Shown: piece by piece, positions 6,092 to 15,600 of the stretch | Position numbering within the stretch: position 1 is the first letter of the stretch | Layout of the letters: every line of letters begins with the position of its first letter | NCBI GenBank assembly: GCA_001072465.1 | Contig: JVKM01000042.1 | Coordinates: forward strand, 39,319 to 103,318 | Origin: Xylanimonas cellulosilytica | Lineage (GTDB): Bacteria > Actinomycetota > Actinomycetes > Actinomycetales > Actinomycetaceae | DNA length: 64,000 nucleotides | Direction: 5' to 3' | Notes under the pieces: model-generated | What the model was told of the DNA's origin: nothing | Databases searched by the model: none | What the model saw: the letters and a program-made list of their open reading frames with translations, nothing else | Program-made: the position numbers and the translations under genes

Positions 6092-8944
6092 ATGACGACA
6101 TCCGAAAGGCACAGAGACGTGATATCGATACTACCTTCCTATGCTCCCGGCGCGGGCGCGCTTGTGCCTCCGCGCGCGCACCTCGCTGACGACTGTGGGG
6201 TTCTCAGCCTCGATGGCATGTGGAGCTTCGCCTATCACGGCACGGACCCCGCGCCCTTCGTCAACGTCGAGCAGCCCTGGGATGAGCCCGCTCCCGCCGG
6301 CGACGCGTCCGAGATTGACGTGCCCAGCCACTGGGTCCTGCGCGGCGATGGCGCATGGGGCCACCCCGCCTACACCAACGTCGACTTCCCCTTCCCGGTC
6401 GATCCGCCGTTCCCGCCCGACGACAACCCCGTCGGCGACTACCGCCGCACCTTCGAGCTCCCCGCTGACTGGCAGGGCGGTCACATTCGCCTGCGTTTTG
6501 ACGGCGTTGAAAGTCAGGCCACCGTGTGGGTGAACGGCGCGTGGATCGGCATGGCGCGCGGTTCGCGCCTCGCCCACGAGTTCGACGTGACCGAGGCCGT
6601 GCGCCCCGGCGTCAATGCGATCACCGTGCGCGTGCACCAGTTCAGCCCCGGCTCCTACCTCGAGGATCAGGATCAGTGGTGGCTGCCCGGCATCTTCCGC
6701 TCGGTGAGCCTGCGCCGCCTCTCTCCCGGAGCCATCGAAGACCTGTGGATCGACACCGACTACGAGGCCGGGGTGGGGTATGTGACCATCGAAGCCCGGG
6801 TGCTCGGTGCTCAGGAGGCTCATCTGTCCGGGCATCTCAGCATCGACGGCCTGTGGTCGTTCGCCTGCTCGCTCGAACGCGGCGAGGATGGCCGCTACCG
6901 CAGCGGCCGCATCGAAGTGGGCAGCGTGCGCCCGTGGAGCGCGCAGGACCCAGCCCTCTACGAGGCGCGCGTCAGCGTCCAGGGCTCGGAAGGTCTCGAC
7001 GCGGGGGAGCGGTGCCTGCGCATCGGCTTTCGTCGCGTGTCCATCGAGGACGGCGTCCTCATGGCCAACGGCGAGCCCCTGATCCTCAACGGCGTTAATC
7101 GTCACGAGGTGCGCGCCGCCGAGGGGCGCGTGTTTGACGAGGCCTGGGCGCGCGAGGACCTCGCCCTCATGAAGTCCATGGGAATCAACGCGATTCGTAC
7201 CTCTCACTACCCGCCCCACCCTCGCCTGCTCGACCTGGCGGATGAGATCGGCCTGTGGGTCATGCTCGAAGGCGACATTGAAACGCATGGGTTCGAGGGC
7301 GAGGGGGAGTGGATCGACAACCCCTCCGACGACCTGCGCTGGGCCGATGCCTACATGGACCGCACGGTCCGCGCCTTCGAGCGCGACAAGAACCATCCCT
7401 CGATCATGAGCTGGAGCCTTGGCAACGAGTCCGGCACCGGCGCAAACCTGGTCGCCTGCGCGCGCTGGATCCACGAGCGAACGGGTTCCCGGGCGATCGT
7501 TCACTACGAGGGCGACCATGCCTTCGAATACACGGACATCTACTCGCGCATGTACCCGACCCTGGAGGAAGTCGCCGCCGTCCTCGACGAGAGCGATCCT
7601 CACGCCGAGGTCGCCGTCCCCACGCACGTCGCCGCGCGGGTTGACGACGCCGCGCGCGAGCGCATCCGCCGCGCCCCCTACATCATGTGCGAATACCTGC
7701 ACGCGATGGGAACGGGCCCCGGAAACGCCGCCGCCTACGCCGCGCAGATGGGCCACCCCCGCCATGCCGGCGGCTTCGTGTGGGAATGGCGTGACCACGC
7801 CCTGTGGCGCACACTCCCGGACGGGCGTCGCGTGCTGTCCTACGGCGGTGACTTCGGCGAGGAAGTCCACGATGGCAGCTTCGTGTGCGACGGCCTGATC
7901 GATGCCCTCTCGCGCCCCTACGCCGGCACCTGGCCGTGGGTGCAGGCGATGGCCCCGGACGCTCCGGCCCTCGCGAAGGCTATCGAGTCCTCGCGCGGAC
8001 ATGGCCCAGATGAGGCCCGACTGCGCACACTCCTCGGCGCCCCCGTCGCGGCCGTCCGCTCCGACGATGACGTGGCAGCCCCCTACGCGCTCGATGCGCG
8101 CGGGCGCCTCGCGCGGATCGGCACCATGCCCGTGAGCGTCGACCTCAGCGTCTTTAGGGCCCCCACCGACAACGACCGCGGGCGCGGCCCCGTCGACTAC
8201 TGGGGGATTGACGAGGACGACCTCGGTCCCCTCGGGGTCGGGCGCGGCGAGCACGGAACCTCGCACGCAGCCCGCTGGGAGCAGGCTCGCCTGCACCTGC
8301 TGCGCCGACGCCTCGTATCCATCGAGGAGGAAGGCGCCTGCCAGCGCGTCGTCGAGCGCTGGGCCCCGCCTGTCGTACAGTTTGGCGTCACCCTCACCTG
8401 GGAATATCGTCCCGTGCTGCTGGGGGAGACCCCGGCACTGTCGGTGTCTGCCCGCGTCGCGCCCTACGGAGCCTGGCCCGAGCGCGTCCCGCGCCTCGGC
8501 GTGCGCATCGAGATGCCCGGATCGAACTGGGAAGCCTCGTGGCTCGGCGACACCCTCATCGGATACTCCGACATGCGGGTGAGCGGCGCTCGCGGATATG
8601 GGCACGCCCCCGTGCGCGAGCTCTGGGATGTCAGCGTGCGCCCCCAGGAAGGCGGGCAGCGCCTCGACCTCGAAGCCCTCCGTCTGCATGGCGAGGCGGG
8701 CGACCTCCTCGTCGTGCCGACCTCGTCCCTGGGCTGGAGCGCCTCGCCGTGGAGTGAGCGTGAATTGGCCGCGGCCTCACACTGGGAGGACCTGCCTGAC
8801 AGTGAGCGTACGTTCCTGTGGCTGGATGCATTCCAGGACGGCATCGGGACGCGTTCGTGCGGGCCTGACTCTCGGCCCGAGTTCGCCGGTTGTATGCGCG
8901 ATACGGACCTGACATTCGTAATTGCCCAGGTTGGGGGTGATTAA
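6092..8944 (+). CDS. lacZ: Glycoside hydrolase family 2 beta-galactosidase
   Basis: A 950-residue cytoplasmic enzyme of LacZ architecture: N-terminal jelly-roll sugar-binding domain, immunoglobulin-like domain, TIM barrel (about 320-610) and C-terminal beta-sandwich. The acid/base Glu is in SLGNESGTGAN (about 446) and the nucleophile Glu in MCEYLHAMGTGPGN (about 534), in the order and spacing of E. coli LacZ. It has no signal peptide, so it must act on imported oligosaccharides, fitting the importer genes just downstream. The ATG at 6092 follows CGGAG; the frame runs open far upstream but that part overlaps the divergent regulator. Confidence 0.93.
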   Translation: MTTSERHRDVISILPSYAPGAGALVPPRAHLADDCGVLSLDGMWSFAYHGTDPAPFVNVEQPWDEPAPAGDASEIDVPSHWVLRGDGAWGHPAYTNVDFPFPVDPPFPPDDNPVGDYRRTFELPADWQGGHIRLRFDGVESQATVWVNGAWIGMARGSRLAHEFDVTEAVRPGVNAITVRVHQFSPGSYLEDQDQWWLPGIFRSVSLRRLSPGAIEDLWIDTDYEAGVGYVTIEARVLGAQEAHLSGHLSIDGLWSFACSLERGEDGRYRSGRIEVGSVRPWSAQDPALYEARVSVQGSEGLDAGERCLRIGFRRVSIEDGVLMANGEPLILNGVNRHEVRAAEGRVFDEAWAREDLALMKSMGINAIRTSHYPPHPRLLDLADEIGLWVMLEGDIETHGFEGEGEWIDNPSDDLRWADAYMDRTVRAFERDKNHPSIMSWSLGNESGTGANLVACARWIHERTGSRAIVHYEGDHAFEYTDIYSRMYPTLEEVAAVLDESDPHAEVAVPTHVAARVDDAARERIRRAPYIMCEYLHAMGTGPGNAAAYAAQMGHPRHAGGFVWEWRDHALWRTLPDGRRVLSYGGDFGEEVHDGSFVCDGLIDALSRPYAGTWPWVQAMAPDAPALAKAIESSRGHGPDEARLRTLLGAPVAAVRSDDDVAAPYALDARGRLARIGTMPVSVDLSVFRAPTDNDRGRGPVDYWGIDEDDLGPLGVGRGEHGTSHAARWEQARLHLLRRRLVSIEEEGACQRVVERWAPPVVQFGVTLTWEYRPVLLGETPALSVSARVAPYGAWPERVPRLGVRIEMPGSNWEASWLGDTLIGYSDMRVSGARGYGHAPVRELWDVSVRPQEGGQRLDLEALRLHGEAGDLLVVPTSSLGWSASPWSERELAAASHWEDLPDSERTFLWLDAFQDGIGTRSCGPDSRPEFAGCMRDTDLTFVIAQVGGD

Positions 8945-8975
8945 GCCCCAACCTGTTATGTTGCGGCTTGATAAC

Positions 8976-9009
8976 GATGCGCAAAGTTGTTGGCAAATGA
9001 TGCGCGAAG
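8976..9009 (+). repeat. Direct repeat upstream of the ABC operon
   Basis: GATGCGCAAAG at 8976-8986 and GATGCGCGAAG at 8999-9009 start 23 bp apart, about two helical turns, just upstream of the presumed -10. This could be an activator site; no other copies were noticed. Confidence 0.25.
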
Positions 9010-9022
9010 CGTCACAGGCCGC

Positions 9023-9057
9023 TATGATTCAGACATCAACTAACACGAGATAGTTAG
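9023..9057 (+). promoter_or_regulatory. Promoter -10 and LacI-type operator of the sugar ABC operon
   Basis: A TATGAT hexamer at 9023-9028 is followed at 9040-9057 by CTAACACGAGATAGTTAG. Its left half is identical to the operator at 12542, with an inverted CTAAC/GTTAG pair. Placing the operator just after the start of transcription fits repression by roadblock. The -35 is not clear. Confidence 0.55.
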
Positions 9058-9108
9058 TGACTCGATCCCATCGATCGACCAACAAGAACGGACCAATGGA
9101 GGTTTCGC

Positions 9109-10521
9109 ATGTTGAAGAAGAAGATGGCTGCAGGCGTTGTCGCCCTCGCCATGTTCAGCACCCTCGGCCTGGCTGCCTGCAACCCTGGTGGCTCTAGCTC
9201 CGACAGCTCGAGCGGCGGTTCGACCGCGGCCGGTTCCATCCCCGAGCCCGATGTCGCGTGCGACATCCCTGCGGGCAACCTTGACGACTCGAAGATCGAC
9301 ACCTCGAAGGTGGAAGGCGAGATCACGTTCCAGACCCAGGGTCTGCAGAACGACTTCGGCGACTTCTTCAAGGCCAAGATCAAGGAGTTCGAGGACGCCA
9401 ACCCCGGCGTCAAGATCAACTGGACCGACCAGGGTGGCGGCGCCGAGTTCGACCAGACCGTGACCGCTCAGGCCTCGAACTGCAAGATGGCGGACGTCAT
9501 CAACGTTCCCTCCTCCACCATCCTCGCCCTGTCCAAGTCCAACCTCCTCATGGACTACGACGTCAAGGCCCCCGGCATCGGCGACAAGTTCGTGAAGTCC
9601 ATTTGGGACTCCACCGCCCTGGGGGCGAACGATCATCACACGGCTCTGCCCTGGTACTTCGGCCCCTACATCACCACCTACAACAAGGAGGTCTTCAAGC
9701 GCGCTGGTCTCGATGAGAACATGCCGCCCAAGACCATGGATGAGCTGTTCGACGCTGCCGCCAAGGTTGGCGCCGACGGACAGGGAGACTACGGCATCTA
9801 CGGCTCGCCCGAGTGGTACATGATCGCTCAGCTGCACGGCATGGGCGTCAACCTGCTGAACGCTGACAAGACCGCCTTCGACTTCGCCGACAACGAGGCC
9901 GCGATCAACTACGTCACCAAGCTCTCCGAGCTCTACGCCTCCGGCGCCATCCCGAAGGACTCCCTGACCGGCGAGCCCGACCCGGGCAAGGCCTACACCG
10001 ACGGCAATCTCGCCTTCGGTACCCCCAACGCCTCGTTCCTCAAGTCCGTCAAGAAGAACAACGAGACGGTCTACCAGAACACCGGCGTCGGCCCGTTCCC
10101 GACTAACCCCGGCATCAAGCCCGTCTTCGAGGGTCAGTACATCGGTGTCTCCGTCACCACGCAGAACGCCCCGCTGGCCATGAAGTTCGCCGAGTGGATC
10201 ACCAACGCTGAGAACGAGTACGCCTGGACGCACGACGGCGGCGCCATCATCTTCCCGGCTGCCACCGACGCCCTCGACAAGCTCGTTGCCAACCCGCCGG
10301 AGATTGCCGACGACCCGGTCTTCAAGGCCGCCTACGAGGAGGCTGCTAAGGCCGCCAAGGACGCCGAGGCCTACACCGACGTCTTCTACGCGACCGGCGC
10401 CGTGAAGGACGCCCTCATCGAGAATGTCAACAAGGCCATCCGCGGTGAGGTCGATCCCAAGACCGCCCTCAAGACCGCTCAGGATCAGATGAACGAGAAG
10501 CTCAAGGCTCTCGGAGACTGA
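9109..10521 (+). CDS. ABC transporter sugar-binding lipoprotein
   Basis: A 470-residue extracellular solute-binding protein of the MalE-like family 1. The signal peptide ends in a lipobox LAAC (Cys about 24), followed by a Ser/Gly-rich tether, so it is a lipid-anchored receptor at the outer face of the membrane. GGAGGT lies just before the ATG. Two permease genes follow, separated by a strong hairpin that would leave this gene more highly expressed, as is usual for binding proteins. Neighbours (beta-galactosidase, surface glycosidase, shared operators) suggest a galactose-containing oligosaccharide ligand; this is inference. Confidence 0.93.
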   Translation: MLKKKMAAGVVALAMFSTLGLAACNPGGSSSDSSSGGSTAAGSIPEPDVACDIPAGNLDDSKIDTSKVEGEITFQTQGLQNDFGDFFKAKIKEFEDANPGVKINWTDQGGGAEFDQTVTAQASNCKMADVINVPSSTILALSKSNLLMDYDVKAPGIGDKFVKSIWDSTALGANDHHTALPWYFGPYITTYNKEVFKRAGLDENMPPKTMDELFDAAAKVGADGQGDYGIYGSPEWYMIAQLHGMGVNLLNADKTAFDFADNEAAINYVTKLSELYASGAIPKDSLTGEPDPGKAYTDGNLAFGTPNASFLKSVKKNNETVYQNTGVGPFPTNPGIKPVFEGQYIGVSVTTQNAPLAMKFAEWITNAENEYAWTHDGGAIIFPAATDALDKLVANPPEIADDPVFKAAYEEAAKAAKDAEAYTDVFYATGAVKDALIENVNKAIRGEVDPKTALKTAQDQMNEKLKALGD

Positions 10522-10530
10522 TTGACCGCT

Positions 10531-10559
10531 CGGGGGCCGAGGCCTGGCCTCGGCCCCCG
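10531..10559 (+). terminator. Intercistronic hairpin after the binding protein
   Basis: CGGGGGCCGAGGCC (10531-10544) and GGCCTCGGCCCCCG (10546-10559) are perfect complements with one central base. Lying between binding protein and permeases, it probably attenuates read-through. Confidence 0.75.
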
Positions 10560-10627
10560 ACGCATTCCTCGCCCAGCGTCGGGCCGCCGGCTCACGACCC
10601 CGCGCATCCCTGAAAAAGGACTTTGGT

Positions 10628-11539
10628 ATGCCGATACGTAAGAGTGCGCAGACGCGCTCCCTCAATGGCGCCGCCCGATTCCGCCCGGGCTGGGTTCCCT
10701 GGCTGTGGGTGACCCTCCCGGTCCTCGCGGTCATCTCCTTCTACATCTACCCCTTCATCACGACCGTCTACGTGTCGTTCACGAAGACCAAGCCGATGGG
10801 ACGCATCGGTCGCTTCGTTGGTATCGACAACTTCACCGCGGTACTGTCAGACCCCGAGTTCTGGCAGTCGCTGACGAACTCCCTCATCTACGCGGTGTGC
10901 GTCGTCCCGCTGATGGTGCTCCTGCCCCTGCTGCTGGCCCTCCTCGTCAAGTCGCACGTGCCCGGCATCGGCTTCTTCCGTGCCATCTACTACCTGCCGG
11001 CCATCTCGTCGCTGGTCGTCATCTCCCTGGCCTGGCGCTACCTCCTGGACCAGCGCGGCCCCATCAACAATATGCTGGCGTCGTGGGGCCTCGACCCGAT
11101 TCCATTCCTGTCGAATCAGTGGCTGATCCTCTTCTGCGCCATGATCATCACCCTGTGGCAGGGCCTGCCCTACTACATGATTCTGTACTTGTCGGCCCTC
11201 GCGAACGTCGACAAGTCGCTGTACGAAGCCGCCGAACTCGACGGCGCCGGGCCGATCCGCCGCTTCTTCACCGTGACTGTTCCTGGCGTCAAGGTCATGA
11301 TGTTCCTCGTCGCCACGCTCACGACGATCGGCTGTCTCAAGATCTTCACCGAGGTCTACCTACTGGGCGGCTCGGCCTCGCCCACGAAGACCCTCACCAT
11401 GTACATCCGAGATCGAATCGTCGACCCGACCTTCGGATCTCTGGGACAGGGCGACGCCGCCTCGGTGTGCCTGTTCCTCATCACCTTCGGTTTCATCATC
11501 GCTTCGCAGAGCCTGCAGAGGAAGGCTGAAGACTCATGA
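10628..11539 (+). CDS. Sugar ABC transporter permease, MalF/UgpA type
   Basis: A 303-residue inner-membrane protein with about six transmembrane segments (first at about 23-45, LWVTLPVLAVISFYIYPFI). The cytoplasmic EAA loop that docks the ATPase is EAAELDGAGPIRRFFTV (about 201-217). It ends in a 4-base ATGA overlap with the next permease. No ATPase gene accompanies the operon, so a shared MsiK-like ATPase elsewhere in the genome is presumably used. Confidence 0.93.
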   Translation: MPIRKSAQTRSLNGAARFRPGWVPWLWVTLPVLAVISFYIYPFITTVYVSFTKTKPMGRIGRFVGIDNFTAVLSDPEFWQSLTNSLIYAVCVVPLMVLLPLLLALLVKSHVPGIGFFRAIYYLPAISSLVVISLAWRYLLDQRGPINNMLASWGLDPIPFLSNQWLILFCAMIITLWQGLPYYMILYLSALANVDKSLYEAAELDGAGPIRRFFTVTVPGVKVMMFLVATLTTIGCLKIFTEVYLLGGSASPTKTLTMYIRDRIVDPTFGSLGQGDAASVCLFLITFGFIIASQSLQRKAEDS

Positions 11540-12468
11540 GTACCGCAACCTCGACCACTCCCGCCTCCTTCGGAGAGCGTTTCGCTCAGTGGCGCAAGGA
11601 GCGCCGCCTCGAACGCCAGGGGCGCAACACGGCATCGCGTCAGATGCGCGGCGGTGCCCTTGTTGCCCGCTACGTCCTCCTCATCGTCGTCGCCCTCATC
11701 CTGGTTGGCCCCCTCGTCCTGCCCCTCATGGCGGCCTTCAAGGCTCCCGGCGAATCTGTCTTCGGTCAGGGTGCAACCATGCTGCCCCAGCACTGGTCGC
11801 TGGACTCCTTCTACGTCCTCTTCGAGCGCACAAACATCCTGCTGTCCATCAAGAACTCCGCAATCCTGGCGACCCTCACGGTCACCTCGAACGTCATCCT
11901 GTCGTGCATCGGCGGCTACATGCTGTCGAGGCGCGGGTGGACCGGACGCAACATCATGTACTTCGTGGTCCTGTCCGCCATGATCTTCCCCTTCGAGTCG
12001 ATCATGCTCTCGCTGTTCAAGATGATGGTGCAGCTGGACCTGTACAACACGCTCCCCGGCGTGTGGATGGTCGCCATGATCGGGCCGTTCCAGATCCTCA
12101 TGATGCGCGCCGCGTTCATGGGCATTCCCGACGAGATTGAGGACGCTGCCCTGATCGACGGCGCGGGCGAGCTGCGCCGCTTCTGGTCGATCTTCCTGCC
12201 TCAGGTGCGCGGCACGCTCACCGTCGTCGGCTTGACGTCCTTCATTGGGGCCTGGTCCGACTTCATCTTCCCGCTGCTCATGCTGCCCGACCCGAACAAG
12301 CAGACGCTGATGCTGACGCTGACGGCCATCCAGAACTCGCCCCAGGGCGTCACCTACCAGCTCGTGCTGGCTGGAGCCGTCGTGGCGATGATCCCCGTCG
12401 TCCTGGTCTTCGCCTTCAGCCAGAAGTTCTTCTTCCGCGGCATCGAAGACGGCGGTCTGAAGTTCTGA
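11536..12468 (+). CDS. Sugar ABC transporter permease, MalG/UgpE type
   Basis: A 310-residue membrane protein forming the second half of the channel. It has a basic cytoplasmic N-terminus, about six membrane spans starting near residue 45, and the EAA loop EDAALIDGAGELRRFWSIF (about 202-220). Translation is coupled to the preceding permease by the ATGA overlap. A strong terminator follows, closing the importer operon. Confidence 0.93.
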   Translation: MSTATSTTPASFGERFAQWRKERRLERQGRNTASRQMRGGALVARYVLLIVVALILVGPLVLPLMAAFKAPGESVFGQGATMLPQHWSLDSFYVLFERTNILLSIKNSAILATLTVTSNVILSCIGGYMLSRRGWTGRNIMYFVVLSAMIFPFESIMLSLFKMMVQLDLYNTLPGVWMVAMIGPFQILMMRAAFMGIPDEIEDAALIDGAGELRRFWSIFLPQVRGTLTVVGLTSFIGAWSDFIFPLLMLPDPNKQTLMLTLTAIQNSPQGVTYQLVLAGAVVAMIPVVLVFAFSQKFFFRGIEDGGLKF

Positions 12469-12473
12469 TCCTC

Positions 12474-12506
12474 ATCCCCGCGGGTGCTCCTCGCACCCGC
12501 GGGGAT
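12474..12506 (+). terminator. Terminator of the sugar ABC operon
   Basis: ATCCCCGCGGGTGC (12474-12487), loop TCCTC, GCACCCGCGGGGAT (12493-12506), followed by a pyrimidine-rich CTTCTCTACC. Confidence 0.85.
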
Positions 12507-12541
12507 CTTCTCTACCTAAAAGGAGGTTTTTTCATAAAAAA

Positions 12542-12555
12542 CTAACACGTGTTAG
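12542..12555. promoter_or_regulatory. Perfect LacI-type operator before the surface glycosidase
   Basis: CTAACACGTGTTAG is a perfect 14-bp palindrome centred on CG in a short AT-rich spacer, 72 bases before the start at 12628. It is the best copy of the three related sites in the block. Confidence 0.7.
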
Positions 12556-12627
12556 GTATTGTGGATTTGCGGCCGTCTAACGGCCGATCCCAGCCACCAC
12601 CCCCATACTGACGAAGGAGTTAAACTC

Positions 12628-15600
12628 ATGGGGACTAGACCCATCATCGGTGCACTCGGAGCCCCGATTCTTGCGGCCACCATGCTTGGCCTCGCACCCG
12701 CTGCGGCCATCGCCGCCACCGAAACCCCGTATCACCCGACCGTCCTGTGGGCGACCTCCGAAGAGAAGGTCGGCGAAAGTGCACCCAACGGCACGATCGC
12801 AGCCCTCGTCGACGATGACACGACCCGTACCGACGCGACCAAGACCTTCTGGACCACCAAGTGGAAGGGTGGCCTCGACGAATACCCGCACGCCCTCGCC
12901 GTCGAGAACCCCACGCCCGGCACCAAGGTCTGTGGCCTGGGCCTGACCCCGCGCCCCACCTACGATTCCACCCTGGGCAACGACCAGTTCCCCGGCGAAT
13001 ATCGCGTGTTTGCCTTCGACGAGGACCCCGGTAACCCGGCCGCCGAAGCCTCCTTCGCCGACTGGAAGACGAATGTCGCCGCGGGAAAGTGGGAAGGCGG
13101 CACCGAGGTCACGCACGGAAGCGACCTTCAGTTCGGGAACAAGGAACAATACGTCACCTTCCCGGCGACCACGAAGCGCGTCTTCGCTCTGACCGGCCTG
13201 CGCTCCCTCGCTCCCGGCAAGAAGGACATGGCGCTGTCCGACATCAAGCTCCTGCCCTGCGACGCCGACGGTAACGCCATCACCTCCTACGGTAACGAGG
13301 ACACCGGCGGCAACCACGAAGCAGCCCGACCCGTCGTACCCCACCCCGATGCCCCCGAGCAGGGGTCGGGCGCGTCCGACCTCGTCGTTGACTTCGTCAT
13401 CGACCAGCTGCCCTACGGCGAGCCCGGCAAGCCCGTTGACTTTGCCCCCGGCACCCATACCTACACGGCCACCGGCTACTACCACGCGAAGACCGTCTCG
13501 GCCCGTATCCGTGCGGTCGACGGTGCCACCGTCACCATCAACGGTGCGACCCCCGACGCCGATGGACGCGTGGCCAACCTCGACCTCACCACCGGCCTGA
13601 ACGTCATCACCGCCACCGTGACCAAGGACGGCAAGGAAGCCACCTACGTCGTTAACATCACCAAGGTTGACACCGACTTCCGCGGCAACGTCATGGTTCC
13701 CGTGACCGCTACGGCGAACGGTGGAACCGAGGCCGACAACGCGGCCCTCACCGACCTCGATCCCACAACGACGTGGACCTCCGATCCGCTCGTTCGCGCG
13801 AATGAATGGTCGAGCAGCGTCACCGGCATCGAGCTGCACCTGGGCGAGGCCCGCTACGTGCACCGCGTCAACGGATGGGGCACCCCGACCCTGCCCGCCG
13901 GCGTGCAGGGCTGGCACGGCGGTAACTCCGTGGCCATCGCGGTCCAGGAGGCCGACGGCGGCGAATGGAAGACCATCGTCACCCACGGCTCGCTCACGCG
14001 CGACGCGCGCGGCCTGTGGTACTGGGACTTCAACAGCTACCACCTCGCCAAGAACATCCGCATCTGGATGAACGATGAGACCGAGCCCCAGACCCCGCAG
14101 AATATCGCCACCGCGGTGACCTTCAATGACGTCGAGGTGTGGGGCCTGCCCGCCGGCAAGACCCCCGTGGCTCCCGCTGTCGACAACTCCATGTACGAGC
14201 GCTACTCCGGCTTCAACCCCGGTGAGGGCAAGTGGGGTGTCAACCGCGCCCAGGCCCTCGCGCTGCAGTACGGCGTCATGATGCCCGCGTGGGTCCCCTC
14301 CGAGGGCTACGGCCGCGGCGGCTTCGACGCTAACGAGCGCGACCTCACGGGTGGCGCATTCCCGATGTTCTACGACCTGCCCATGTTCAACACCGCCATG
14401 ATGGAGTCCCTGGGTAAGGGCGCGCCGTGGGCCCTCGCCAAGGCCCCCACCGGCAAGAACAGCATGTGCAACGCGGGCGAGCCGCGCGACTTCATGAACG
14501 AATACATGAAGCCCTACGCGTCCACGCTCGTCGACATCCAGTACGGCGATGAGGGCGGATTCAACCGCGTCGAGTCGGAGTGCTTCAAGAACTGGTTCTC
14601 CTGGTCCAAGGAGAACATCCCCGGCGCCGTCGTCCACGCCAACTCCTGGGACGACCCCTCCTGGTACCGCGACACCAACCTGAGCTACTACGTCGAGAAC
14701 GCCAAGCCCGACCTGCTCAGCTGGGACAAGTACTACTGGGGCGCCAACGGCGGCCCGGCTCCGAGCCGAGTCGTCATGGACCTGCTCAACACCAACACCT
14801 GGAAGAAGCAGCGCGAATACGGCCTCAAGGGCCTCACCGGTGACGGCTCCAGCCCGATCCTCTACGGCCAGTACCTGGACTACAACTGGGATGCCAACGT
14901 TTCGGCCTCCGAGAAGTCGATCGTGCCCTCGCTGGGCCTGGCCACCGGCCAGAAGTGGTTCGGCCTGTTCCGCATGGAGTACAACGGCTACGACCGCTCC
15001 TCGATCATCGACCACGATGGTGCGCCGACGCGCTCGTTCTACGAGTTCTCCAATATCTTCGGCAACGTCAGCTACATCGGTAACTACACGAAGGCCATGA
15101 ACTCCACGTTCGTCGCCTACAAGCCCGGCCAGTACGCGGCTCGCGGCGAGACCCCCTCGCTGAGCGGCTACAAGTACGGTGACTTCGCCTCCGGCGACGA
15201 GGCCAAGGCCGCCAACGAGGCCGTCGGCCTGGTTGATATGTCGGTGACCAACGTCGGCTCCGTCAACGACGGAATGCCCGGCGACGTCGTCGTCGGCTAC
15301 TTCGAGCAGCTGAAGGGCCTGGAGACCGCCAAGTCCGCCGAGATCTTCGGCGATTCCACGACGGCCCCCAAGGGCTTCATGGTCGTCAACGCCCTGACCG
15401 GCCAGACCCGCTACCCGTCCTACCTCCTCGACCCGCGCACCGACAACGGCTCGCTGGCCGAGACCGCTCAGGACATCACCCTGACCGTCAAGAAGCCGAG
15501 CGCAAACGCGCACCTGATGCTCGTCAACCCGGCCGACAAGACGACTCAGGAAGTTGAGCTCGGCGAGGGCGAGACCTCGCAGGTCGTGCTCCACGCTGTT

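Noticed and set aside
6131..8689. An 852-codon antisense frame opposite lacZ
   Set aside because: Low-complexity composition and no recognisable motif; the plus-strand protein has complete GH2 catalytic residues.
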